The notes: generated by a model not told the origin, from the sequence alone. Shown: positions 1-5,970, counted from the first letter of the stretch. The stretch is DNA of 5,970 bases from Caulobacterales bacterium (GCA_947480815.1 CANKEA010000082.1:1-5970); one strand, 5' to 3'. Translations and numbers: made by a program.

Positions 1-2551
1 CACCAACCTGAGCCGCGTTATCGCGCTCCTGCAAGTTCAGATAGGACACAGCCACGCCCAGGGCACCGCCGTATTCCCCCCTGGCTTCGTAGCCACCGGC
101 GAATCCGAAGACCTGGGTGTCTGATCCCATGGTGTTGCCGGTTTCGGTCCGCACCAGACCATTGACTTCCTGTCCCCAGAAGGTGTCGGGGCCGTACCGA
201 TCATAGAGGTCAGGGCGGTGGGCAATGCCCTCCGCGAGCTGTTGATTGGCGTAGGTCAGGGCATCGAATGTGCCGTGGCCAAGGTCGGGCAGCAGCTGGT
301 CATACAACTGCACCAAACCGTTGCGGCTCGCCTGGACCAACAGGGGGGCGGCCAGGGCGCTGTCGGTCTTCAGTGCCTGGATGACGGCGTTGTAGGCACC
401 GGCCTGGGTCTGGTTGAATCCAAACTCCGCTGCGGTTCGCGGCCGCACGTCGATATAGAGCTGGCCGAGGGAATTATTGGCAGACGCCGAGGCGATGTAG
501 AGATAGGGCGCACCCGTCAGGCTAGACGTGAACGTCGTGCTGGAGAGCGTATTGGCCTGGATCACCGTGTAGCGCGTCGGGGTGTCGAGGATCGACTTCA
601 AGGTCATGCCGAGCTGGGTATTGGCGGCAAGACTGGCCGAACTCAGCACCAGTTTGGTCGCCGAATTCGCGGTCGGGTCAGCCGAGAACAGCAGGACTGC
701 ATCTGACGAAGTGACGTTCAGGCTTGTGGCGTTAATCGTCTGGGCGTTCTGGAGCGCCAGAGTGCCCTTGCCCAGGGTGATGCTCAGCTTGCCGTCGCTA
801 TCGGTCACCGAGCCGATCAAGGCCCCGCCGCCGCTGATGGCGAGGGTGTCGGCCCCTGCGCCGAACGAGACAGCGCCTGACAGCGTACCATTAGCTAGTT
901 CGAGGCGGTCATTGCCCGAGCCGAACTTCACATCGCCGTAGATCTGGGGTTCTTCGGAATCGTTGATCCCATCACCGTCAGTATCTGTGAAGAGGGTGGT
1001 GCTGCGCACGCCTTCCTGGTGGAGGGTTACGCCTGACGTATTGGCGCTGACGTCGATCGCGGTTTGCTTACCCGTCGTGGGGGTGTTGCTGGTGTTGACG
1101 ATGCCAGCGGAGATCTGGCCGGTGTTGTCGATCCGGATCACGCCGCCGTTCAGGTCTTCAAAAGCGACGACGTTGGTCTTGGTACCGGTGGCCGAAGCTA
1201 TAATCTGCCCGCGGTTAGTTAGGCTGTTGACCGTCGCGCCCTTCTGGATGCTGAGTCCGCGGACTGTGTTGGTCAGGTCGGATGTCACGCTGACCGATAT
1301 CGATCCGGTGTTGAGTATTGTCGGCACGACCGCACCGGACAGAAGGCTCAGGCCGGTTGCATTCGCCTGATAGGCGTTTGCAGAAATTGCGCCGCTGTTG
1401 CTGAAGCCCTGGGCGATATTGACGGCCTGGCCCGAACTCGTGCCGATCTGGATCGCGGCTGGTGCAAAGCCGTCATAGACACCGTCGGCCTGGATCGAGC
1501 CGCGATTGTATAGACCAAACGAATAGTCGCCGGTTCCGATCGCACCCAGGGTGATGGCTTTGGTGCTCGAGCCGATCAGCACGGCCGGTGCCGAACCATA
1601 GGCGGTGACGGCCGCTGTGCCCTCGAGCGAATCCGGTGTGCCGTCGGCGTCGGCGTCCTGTGTGCCGTCGTCGGTTGCGCTGATGGGTGGCGGTGTGTCG
1701 AAGAGCAGGCCGCGGTTCAGATTGGCGGTTACGCGGATCGCCGGCCCGCCGGTCAACAGGTCGTCGGGGCCAAGCGTGGCACGGTCGGTGTCCAGCACGG
1801 GGCGGCTCTGGTAGCGGAAGCCCGTAGCGCTCACCGACCCCTGGATAACGGCTGCACCGCTAACATCGCCGTCGAGGGCGACACCGACAGCGTTGAGGCC
1901 ATAGCCTGCGATCGTACCTGTGATGCGCGCATTGCCTGTCAAGGGCGCCGCCAGATGGATGCCGTAGACCCGGTCGCCGGTGGCATTGATCGTGCCGCTC
2001 TGCAGGAAGTCGCCGATCAGACCGGTTTCGATGGATATGGCGGCTGTGTCGTTGCCGCTGGCCAGCACGCTGCCGCCGGCCGCCAGGCTGATGTTGCCGG
2101 TGAATGTGCCGGGCCCGATCAGCCGCACGCCAAAGCGGTTTTGGCCGCTCGCAAACGGGCCGTCCGCGTTTCCATCGTTGTTGTCATCCGGCGGATTCAA
2201 CGAGGAGATGATGCTAATGCTGCCGCTATTGATAAACGACCCGGTGTTGCCGCCCTTGATCAGCACACCGGTGGAGTCATTCACTTCGCTGGTCGACAGC
2301 GAGCCCGCAGTGACCACCGTATTGTTGCTGTTGAGGGTGATCAGCGGACCCGCGACGGTTGAATTGATCGAACCGGCGGTTTCAACGACAACATTGCCGG
2401 GCACGCCGGTGGCTACGGTCGAGGTCTGTAACGGCGTTGTCGTCGAGGTCGTGATATTGGTCTGGGCCAACGCGGCCAGGGGCGCGGCGGCGAAGGCTAG
2501 GGCCAGAAGCGGCCCAGCGGCGACGGTCGCGGCCAGAAGCTTGCGCTGCAT
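1..2551 (-). CDS. Autotransporter outer-membrane beta-barrel protein, N-terminal 850 residues (3' end outside window)
   Basis: The minus strand has one uninterrupted frame from an ATG at 2551 to the left edge. An in-frame TGA lies a short way upstream and there is no ATG or GTG between, so the start is well fixed. Residues 1-29 form a signal peptide (MQRK, a long Ala/Leu core, likely cleavage after A27-L-A29). The passenger (about 30-700) is rich in Gly, Ser, Thr and Asn, nearly Cys-free, and carries repeated N-x-G-x-I units typical of beta-helical autotransporters. Three DxDxDG-type loops (residues 122-130, 299-310, 523-534) and two RTX-like units, FGSGND and FGAGAD (543-572), suggest calcium binding. 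Residues from about 785 (YGPDTFWGQ, then alternating strands with G-F-A-G-G-Y) look like the start of the type V barrel. Roughly 200-250 barrel residues should lie beyond the edge. Known for the family: Sec export, then self-assembly in the outer membrane with surface display. The specific function is not recognised; adhesin or biofilm roles are possible but not shown. Confidence 0.92.
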   Translation of the reverse strand, partial: MQRKLLAATVAAGPLLALAFAAAPLAALAQTNITTSTTTPLQTSTVATGVPGNVVVETAGSINSTVAGPLITLNSNNTVVTAGSLSTSEVNDSTGVLIKGGNTGSFINSGSISIISSLNPPDDNNDGNADGPFASGQNRFGVRLIGPGTFTGNISLAAGGSVLASGNDTAAISIETGLIGDFLQSGTINATGDRVYGIHLAAPLTGNARITGTIAGYGLNAVGVALDGDVSGAAVIQGSVSATGFRYQSRPVLDTDRATLGPDDLLTGGPAIRVTANLNRGLLFDTPPPISATDDGTQDADADGTPDSLEGTAAVTAYGSAPAVLIGSSTKAITLGAIGTGDYSFGLYNRGSIQADGVYDGFAPAAIQIGTSSGQAVNIAQGFSNSGAISANAYQANATGLSLLSGAVVPTILNTGSISVSVTSDLTNTVRGLSIQKGATVNSLTNRGQIIASATGTKTNVVAFEDLNGGVIRIDNTGQISAGIVNTSNTPTTGKQTAIDVSANTSGVTLHQEGVRSTTLFTDTDGDGINDSEEPQIYGDVKFGSGNDRLELANGTLSGAVSFGAGADTLAISGGGALIGSVTDSDGKLSITLGKGTLALQNAQTINATSLNVTSSDAVLLFSADPTANSATKLVLSSASLAANTQLGMTLKSILDTPTRYTVIQANTLSSTTFTSSLTGAPYLYIASASANNSLGQLYIDVRPRTAAEFGFNQTQAGAYNAVIQALKTDSALAAPLLVQASRNGLVQLYDQLLPDLGHGTFDALTYANQQLAEGIAHRPDLYDRYGPDTFWGQEVNGLVRTETGNTMGSDTQVFGFAGGYEARGEYGGALGVAVSYLNLQERDNAAQVG
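1112..1507 (-). repeat. Degenerate repeats of about 30 residues in the autotransporter passenger
   Basis: Residues 349-480 of the autotransporter contain N-R/S/T-G-x-I units at residues 349 (NRGSI), 385 (NSGAI), 414 (NTGSI), 446 (NRGQI) and 476 (NTGQI). The spacings are 36, 29, 32 and 30 residues. Isolated copies occur earlier (NSGSI at 108; QSGTI at 184). The pattern fits stacked coils of a right-handed beta-helix, with Asn and Gly at the turn and Ile pointing inward. Repeat identity is low at DNA level, so this is structural periodicity and not recent tandem duplication. Confidence 0.7.
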
Positions 2552-2595
2552 CAAAAACAGAACCCCGAAACCAAAACGGCCAATACGTAGTCAAA

Positions 2596-2622
2596 GGTCG
2601 ATGCGGCGAAATTGCGTCGACC
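2596..2622. repeat. Inverted repeat, 9-base arms, 9-base centre
   Basis: Left arm GGTCGATGC (2596-2604) and right arm GCGTCGACC (2614-2622) pair at 8 of 9 positions; the ninth is a U-G wobble when read as plus-strand RNA. It could be an operator for a dimeric repressor or an RNA hairpin in a leader. It lies 45-71 bases upstream of the autotransporter start and about 105 bases upstream of phoR. No regulator family can be named from it. Confidence 0.5.
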
Positions 2623-2649
2623 GCTCCGTCTATCGCAAGCCAGAGCGGT
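2620..2649. repeat. Second inverted repeat, perfect 7-base arms, 16-base centre
   Basis: ACCGCTC (2620-2626) and GAGCGGT (2643-2649) are perfect reverse complements. The left arm shares bases 2620-2622 with the right arm of the neighbouring inverted repeat, so the two could not both form fully as hairpins in one molecule. There is no adjoining T-run, so it does not look like an intrinsic terminator. Confidence 0.45.
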
Positions 2650-2727
2650 GCGCCATATGTCCTTAGTTTCAATCCAGACAAGAATCGCCCCTACAAAAGC
2701 TGCGCCGCACCAGTATCAGGGCCACCC

Positions 2728-3894
2728 ATGACGACTGTTACGATTGCCGCGCCCTTCTGGGCCATGCTGGAGACCCTGCCTGACCCAGTCATGCTGGTGT
2801 CGGCATCCTCGCCGGAAGACCTGGCCGGGCGCAAATTTGCCTTCGCCAATCCGGCGGCGCGCGAGTTGTTGCGGCTGCCCGGAGCGGAAGGGCGCCTGCT
2901 GACCGCGGTGCGCCATCCCACGGTTCTCGAGGCTGTCGACGAGGCTCTGTTCCAGCGTCGCGAAGGCACGGCAATCTGGGAACAGGGCGGTCCGCGCGAC
3001 CGTTGCTGGCGGGTCACCGTTCGACCGCTGGGAGAGGTTGGGCCAGGTCCGGAACGCATGGCCCTGATGGCATTCAGCGACCAGACCGACGCTCGGCGCA
3101 ATGAGCGGATGCGCGCTGATTTTCTGGCCAATGCCAGCCATGAACTTCGAACGCCGCTGGCCTCGCTGAGCGGCTTCATCGAGACCCTGCGCGGCCACGC
3201 TCGCGACGACGAGGCGGCGCGCGACCGGTTCCTGACCGTCATGCAGGCCCAGGCGGATCGCATGGCGCGCCTGATCGATGACCTGCTCAGTCTGTCGCGT
3301 ATCGAGCTGAATGAGCACATTCCCCCGCTTGATCGGGTGGACCTAGCCCTGACGGCCGCTGAGGTGGTTGAATCGCTCTCGCCCCTGGCCAAGGACCGCG
3401 ACGTCGCCTTGGAGCTGGTCGCTCATGGCCGATCGGTCATTATCGGCGATCGTGACCAGATGGTGCAGCTGGTGCAGAATCTGGTCGCCAACGCGCTCAA
3501 GTACGCCCCAACGGGCAGCGCTGTTCGCATTGAGGTGCGGGCTGGGCTCGATTTGGCGGCCGCGGCGGCCAGCGGAATGGTGGAGAACGAGCCCCGCGCC
3601 CGCCATGCCCTTGTCACGCCCGATGCCGGTCCGGGGCAGTCCTTTGTCGCCCTGGTGGTCTCGGATTATGGACCGGGCCTAGCGCGTGAGCATCTGCCGC
3701 GTCTCTCTGAGCGGTTCTACCGGGCACCCGGTCAAAAGAGTGGCGTCAATTCTGGCACGGGTCTTGGCCTGGCTATCGTCAAGCACCTGGTCAACCGCCA
3801 CCAGGGCGGCCTGGCCGTGGAAAGCGAGTTGGATCGAGGCGCGACCTTTGTCGCCTATCTGCCCGAGGCCCTGACCCTGTCACGTAGCCGCTGA
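2728..3894 (+). CDS. phoR: Phosphate-regulon sensor histidine kinase PhoR, soluble form
   Basis: A 388-residue histidine kinase. Residues about 8-118 resemble a PAS domain (LPDPVMLV, then FANPAARELL). The dimerisation/phosphotransfer H-box is FLANASHELRTPL with H138 as the predicted phosphorylated residue. The ATPase domain has an N-box (N251, N255), G1 box DYGPGL (313-318), F-box ERFYR (328-332) and G2 box GTGLGLAI (343-350). All catalytic motifs are intact. The PhoR identity rests on the PAS-HisKA-HATPase layout plus the phoU and phoB neighbours. The start is well supported: AGGG at 2718-2721 is spaced six bases from the ATG, and the frame upstream holds no ATG, GTG or TTG across the intergenic region. 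No transmembrane helix is present, whereas E. coli PhoR is membrane anchored. About 30 extra residues (roughly 273-304), rich in Ala, Gly and Pro, separate the N-box strand from the G1 strand. By family knowledge it phosphorylates PhoB in low phosphate and dephosphorylates it when phosphate is sufficient. Confidence 0.88.
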   Translation: MTTVTIAAPFWAMLETLPDPVMLVSASSPEDLAGRKFAFANPAARELLRLPGAEGRLLTAVRHPTVLEAVDEALFQRREGTAIWEQGGPRDRCWRVTVRPLGEVGPGPERMALMAFSDQTDARRNERMRADFLANASHELRTPLASLSGFIETLRGHARDDEAARDRFLTVMQAQADRMARLIDDLLSLSRIELNEHIPPLDRVDLALTAAEVVESLSPLAKDRDVALELVAHGRSVIIGDRDQMVQLVQNLVANALKYAPTGSAVRIEVRAGLDLAAAAASGMVENEPRARHALVTPDAGPGQSFVALVVSDYGPGLAREHLPRLSERFYRAPGQKSGVNSGTGLGLAIVKHLVNRHQGGLAVESELDRGATFVAYLPEALTLSRSR

Positions 3895-3898
3895 TGCG

Positions 3899-3927
3899 TC
3901 GTCACCAAACTGTCATATAAAAGTCAT
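3899..3927 (+). promoter_or_regulatory. Pho box (PhoB operator), three 11-bp-spaced repeats
   Basis: Three 7-base units occur in phase: TCGTCAC (3899-3905), CTGTCAT (3910-3916) and AAGTCAT (3921-3927). GTCA cores begin at 3901, 3912 and 3923, exactly 11 bp apart. The last two, separated by the A/T-only spacer ATAA, closely match the known 18-bp Pho box (CTGTCAT, 4 A/T-rich bases, CTGTCAT-like). The site starts five bases after the phoR stop and ends 35 bases before the phoU ATG, so it most likely makes phoU-phoB activated by phosphorylated PhoB. Confidence 0.88.
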
Positions 3928-3941
3928 CATCTTATCGCCCG

Positions 3942-3947
3942 TTATCG
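3942..3947 (+). promoter_or_regulatory. Candidate -10 element of the Pho-activated phoU-phoB promoter
   Basis: TTATCG lies 14 bases after the Pho box. An identical TTATCG ten bases upstream (3932-3937) is a less well placed alternative, since Pho-type promoters usually have the box about 10 bp before the -10. Initiation would fall near 3954, leaving a leader of about ten bases. The hexamer is a weak match to TATAAT, as expected for an activator-dependent promoter. Confidence 0.4.
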
Positions 3948-3962
3948 TCACAAAACCTCCCC

Positions 3963-4658
3963 ATGAGTGACACTCCAGCGATGGACTACAACGAGCAACT
4001 GGCTCAGCTTGGGGCTGAAATTGCCCGGCTTGGCGGTCTGGTCGAGGCGCAGATCGCGTCTGCCGTTGATTCCATGACCCGCCGCGACGTGGCCCAGGCT
4101 TCCGCCGTGGTCGCGATGGATGATCGGATCGACGATCTGCAGGCGCAGATCGAACAGATGACCTTGAGCCTGATTGCGCTGCGTCAGCCGGCTGCGATCG
4201 ACCTACGCCGCGCCATGGCGGCGATGAAGATTTCTATGCAGTTGGAGCGCTGTGGCGACCTGGCCAAGAATATCGCCAAACGCGGTCTGGTGCTGGCCAA
4301 GGGCGAGGCCGTCACGCCGTTCAACCGCTCGATTGATCGCATGGGGCGGCTAGTGGTCGACCGCCTCAAAACCGTGCTCGACGCCTACGCCAACCAGGAT
4401 ATCGAGCGCGCCATCCAGGTCTGGAGCCGCGACGAAGAAGTTGACGAGCACTACAACGCCATCTTTCGCGAACTGCTCACCTATATGATGGGCGATCCAC
4501 GCACGATCACCCCCTGCACGCACCTGCTGTTCGTCGCCAAGAACCTCGAACGCATCGGCGACCACGCCACCAACATCGCCGAGATCGTCCATTACGAATT
4601 CACCGGCGAGGCCCTGGTGGGCGCGCGGCCGAAATTTGACACCCTTCAACAAGACTAA
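3963..4658 (+). CDS. phoU: Phosphate signalling protein PhoU
   Basis: A 231-residue PhoU, close to the family's usual length, cytoplasmic and almost entirely helical. It shows the two-repeat architecture: each half carries the metal-binding E-x-x-x-D-x-x-x-N motif, E95-CG-D99-AK-N103 in repeat 1 and E196-IG-D200-AT-N204 in repeat 2. QPAAIDLRRAMAAMKI (about 75-90) is also typical. In model bacteria PhoU links phosphate transporter status (PstSCAB) to PhoR and favours PhoB dephosphorylation; it also influences persistence and metabolism. Here it sits between phoR and phoB with no pst genes beside it. It lies directly under a Pho box and is 15 bases upstream of phoB, so the two are probably co-transcribed. 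The ATG at 3963 lacks a purine-rich Shine-Dalgarno; the bases just upstream read CCTCC instead. A second in-frame ATG at 3981 (residue 7) has no better site. Confidence 0.96.
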   Translation: MSDTPAMDYNEQLAQLGAEIARLGGLVEAQIASAVDSMTRRDVAQASAVVAMDDRIDDLQAQIEQMTLSLIALRQPAAIDLRRAMAAMKISMQLERCGDLAKNIAKRGLVLAKGEAVTPFNRSIDRMGRLVVDRLKTVLDAYANQDIERAIQVWSRDEEVDEHYNAIFRELLTYMMGDPRTITPCTHLLFVAKNLERIGDHATNIAEIVHYEFTGEALVGARPKFDTLQQD

Positions 4659-4673
4659 AAGGCCAAAGCCGCC

Positions 4674-5372
4674 ATGAGCGCTTCTCAAACCTATGTGCTG
4701 GTGGTCGAGGACGAGGAAAGCCTCTGCGCCCTGTTGCAATATAATCTCGAAAAAGAAGGCTTTGCGGTCGGGGTGGCCACCGATGGAGAGGAAGCCCTGA
4801 TAATGATCGATGAGCGCGCGCCGGATATTGTGATTCTGGACTGGATGATGCCCAAGGTCAGCGGCATCGAGGTTTGCCGCCGCCTGCGTGGCCGGGCGGA
4901 AACCCGCAATCTGCCGATCATCATGCTGACGGCGCGCGGTGAGGAGGGCGACCGTGTCCGGGGCCTGGATACCGGTGCCGACGACTATATGGTCAAGCCC
5001 TTCTCTATGACCGAGTTCACCGCCCGCGTGCGCGCCGTGCTGCGCCGGATCCGGCCGGCCCTCGCCGAGGAACGCCTTGTGCTCGGCGACATCGAGATCG
5101 ACCAGGCTGCACACCGGGTGCGACGCGCTGGCCGGGGTGTGCGGCTGGGCCCAACCGAGTACCGCCTGCTGCGCCACCTGATCCAGCATCCGGGCCGGGT
5201 GTTCAGCCGCGAACAACTGCTCGACGCTGTCTGGGGCTCGGAAGTCTATGTCGAGGTGCGCACCGTCGATGTGCATGTCGGCCGCCTGCGCCGCGCCTTG
5301 ACGGAGGACGAGACGTTCGATCCGATCCGTACCGTCCGATCGGCGGGCTATTCGATCGACTTCGAGGGTTGA
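4674..5372 (+). CDS. phoB: Phosphate-regulon response regulator PhoB
   Basis: A 232-residue OmpR/PhoB-family regulator with a complete receiver domain (about 6-122) and a C-terminal winged-helix DNA-binding domain (about 134-230). Receiver landmarks are the acidic pocket E12-D13, phosphoacceptor D56 in ILDWMMP, T86 in MLTARGE, and K108 in GADDYMVKPF. The DNA-binding half contains LGPTEYRLLRHLI (about 158-170), the SREQLLDAVWG segment, and the recognition-helix region RTVDVHVGRLRRAL (about 196-209), ending in the wing RTVRSAGYSID. Phosphorylated by PhoR, it dimerises and binds Pho boxes to switch on phosphate-scavenging genes. It is the expected ligand of the box at 3899-3927, so the gene is probably autoactivated. 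An A/G-rich AAAAGG (4657-4662), overlapping the phoU stop, is the likely ribosome site, although its spacing to the ATG is long at 11 bases. Confidence 0.96.
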   Translation: MSASQTYVLVVEDEESLCALLQYNLEKEGFAVGVATDGEEALIMIDERAPDIVILDWMMPKVSGIEVCRRLRGRAETRNLPIIMLTARGEEGDRVRGLDTGADDYMVKPFSMTEFTARVRAVLRRIRPALAEERLVLGDIEIDQAAHRVRRAGRGVRLGPTEYRLLRHLIQHPGRVFSREQLLDAVWGSEVYVEVRTVDVHVGRLRRALTEDETFDPIRTVRSAGYSIDFEG

Positions 5373-5383
5373 TCTTGACGTCG

Positions 5384-5404
5384 TGGCGCGCGAAAGCCGC
5401 GCCA
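5384..5404 (+). promoter_or_regulatory. Hairpin ending in the purD start codon
   Basis: TGGCGCG (5384-5390) and CGCGCCA (5398-5404) are perfect complements around CGAAAGC. One further C-G pair (5391 with 5396) with a single bulged C would give a GAAA tetraloop of the stable GNRA class. The last base of the right arm is the A of the purD ATG. No T-run follows, so it is not a classical terminator. Placing the start codon at the stem base suggests translational control or partial insulation of purD from phoU-phoB transcripts (inference). Confidence 0.5.
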
Positions 5405-5970
5405 TGAACATCCTCCTCGTCGGCTCTGGCGGGCGCGAACACGCCCTCGCCTGGAAGATTGCCCAATCGCCCCTAGTGGGCCGACTGGTCTGCGCGCCCG
5501 GCAATCCCGGCATTGAGCGGCTGTGCGAGACCCGCCCGGTGGCCGCAACAGATGTCGAAGGCCTGGTCGCCCTAGCGAGAGAGATCGCCGCTGATCTGGT
5601 GGTGGTCGGACCGGAAAGCGCCCTGGAGCGCGGCCTGGCCAACGCCCTGGCGCTGGCCAGTATTCCCTGTTTTGGTCCATCGCAGGCCGCCGCGCGGCTC
5701 GAGACCTCCAAGGCCTTCACCAAGGATTTCTGCGCTCGCCACGGCCTGCCCACGGCCGCCTACGGTGTGTTCGCCGACATGGGCCCAGCCTGCGCTTTCC
5801 TCGAAACCCTCGACGCGCCCTATGTGATCAAGGCTGATGGCCTGGCCGCTGGCAAGGGCGTGGTCATCGCTGCCGATCTGGATGAGGCCCGCACGGCGGT
5901 CAGCGACATGCTGGGCGGGCGCTTTGGGGCCGCCGGCGCGCAGGTGGTGATCGAGACGTTCATGCAGGGC
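5404..5970 (+). CDS. purD: Phosphoribosylamine-glycine ligase (GAR synthetase), N-terminal 189 residues
   Basis: PurD joins glycine to 5-phosphoribosylamine using ATP to make glycinamide ribonucleotide, the second step of de novo purine synthesis, in the cytoplasm. The visible part contains the N-terminal nucleotide-fold signature MNILLVGSGGREHAL (1-15), the APGNPG turn (31-36), the VVGPE motif (67-71) of the N-domain, and the ATP-grasp segment with K143-ADGLAAGKGVV, the glycine-rich nucleotide-binding loop. Family length is about 420-430 residues, so more than half lies beyond the right edge. The frame is open to the end with no defect. The start is fixed by the conserved N-terminus beginning right at the ATG. 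It follows phoB by 31 bases on the same strand. Transcription could read through, but there is no functional link and the hairpin at the start may separate them. No strong Shine-Dalgarno is visible; GAAAG in the hairpin loop is the only purine patch at a suitable distance. Confidence 0.97.
   Translation, partial: MNILLVGSGGREHALAWKIAQSPLVGRLVCAPGNPGIERLCETRPVAATDVEGLVALAREIAADLVVVGPESALERGLANALALASIPCFGPSQAAARLETSKAFTKDFCARHGLPTAAYGVFADMGPACAFLETLDAPYVIKADGLAAGKGVVIAADLDEARTAVSDMLGGRFGAAGAQVVIETFMQG

Larger units (their letters stand above)
2552..2727. promoter_or_regulatory. Divergent intergenic region between the autotransporter gene and phoR
   Basis: This 176-bp gap must hold the promoters for both divergent genes. 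Two inverted repeats lie in its centre (listed separately). No Pho box is visible: there is no pair of GTCA-cored repeats 11 bp apart. For the minus gene, TTGACT read on the minus strand (2588-2593) resembles a -35 element, but no good -10 follows. For phoR, TACAAA at 2692-2697 is a weak -10 candidate without a convincing -35. Promoter positions are therefore not assigned. Confidence 0.5.

Noticed and set aside
1622..1657. GTCGGC micro-repeat as a phase-variable simple repeat
   Set aside because: It is only a few units long and encodes the Asp-Ala run of a calcium-type loop, so protein constraint explains it.
218..2666. Several plus-strand open frames of 69-228 codons
   Set aside because: They are antisense to the autotransporter gene, whose minus-strand frame has a signal peptide, repeats and barrel start. 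The plus-strand translations show no domain.
2552..2727. Pho box upstream of phoR
   Set aside because: The single GTCA at 2590-2593 has no partner 11 bp away on either side.
2691..3392. Minus-strand open frame of 233 codons over phoR
   Set aside because: Its Arg/Ser-rich translation is typical of the reverse complement of GC-rich coding DNA, and phoR on the other strand has all kinase motifs.
5375..5380. TTGACG as a -35 element for purD
   Set aside because: At 17 bp spacing the -10 would be CGCGCC, which is not promoter-like and would overlap the start codon.
5384..5404. Hairpin as an intrinsic terminator after phoB
   Set aside because: No T-run follows the stem; the purD coding sequence begins at its last base.
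4350..5753. 467-codon open frame on the minus strand across phoU, phoB and purD
   Set aside because: It lies opposite three well-recognised genes, its translation has no recognisable domain, and such long antisense frames are common in GC-rich coding DNA.
1..5970. Mobile element, CRISPR, tRNA/rRNA or prophage signatures
   Set aside because: No transposase, integrase, terminal repeats, regularly spaced direct repeats or RNA-gene signatures were seen; intergenic space is too small to hide one.

Overview
The window reads as GC-rich alphaproteobacterial chromosome. The protein styles and the phoR/phoU/phoB grouping suggest a Caulobacterales-like organism; this is inferred from family resemblance, not from a marker gene.

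There are three blocks. (1) Bases 1-2551, minus strand: the first 850 codons of a large secreted autotransporter. It has a signal peptide, a repetitive beta-helix-like passenger with calcium-loop and RTX-like motifs, and the beginning of the C-terminal outer-membrane barrel. The frame runs off the left edge of the window. (2) Bases 2728-5372, plus strand: a phosphate-signalling cluster, phoR (sensor kinase), phoU (negative modulator) and phoB (response regulator). A clear Pho box with three GTCA-cored repeats spaced 11 bp apart sits between phoR and phoU. (3) From 5404 to the right edge, plus strand: the N-terminal 189 codons of purD (purine synthesis), starting 31 bases after phoB, with a hairpin whose 3' arm runs into the purD start codon.

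Working together: PhoR and PhoB form the phosphate two-component system, and PhoU restrains PhoR when phosphate is plentiful. The Pho box implies that phosphorylated PhoB raises expression of phoU-phoB, giving both a positive (PhoB) and a negative (PhoU) feedback arm from one promoter. The unusual points are that the pstCAB transporter genes, commonly placed between phoR and phoU in related bacteria, are absent here, and that PhoR has no transmembrane segment. The 176-bp divergent region between the autotransporter and phoR holds two overlapping inverted repeats. No RNA gene, mobile element, CRISPR array or attachment site was seen.
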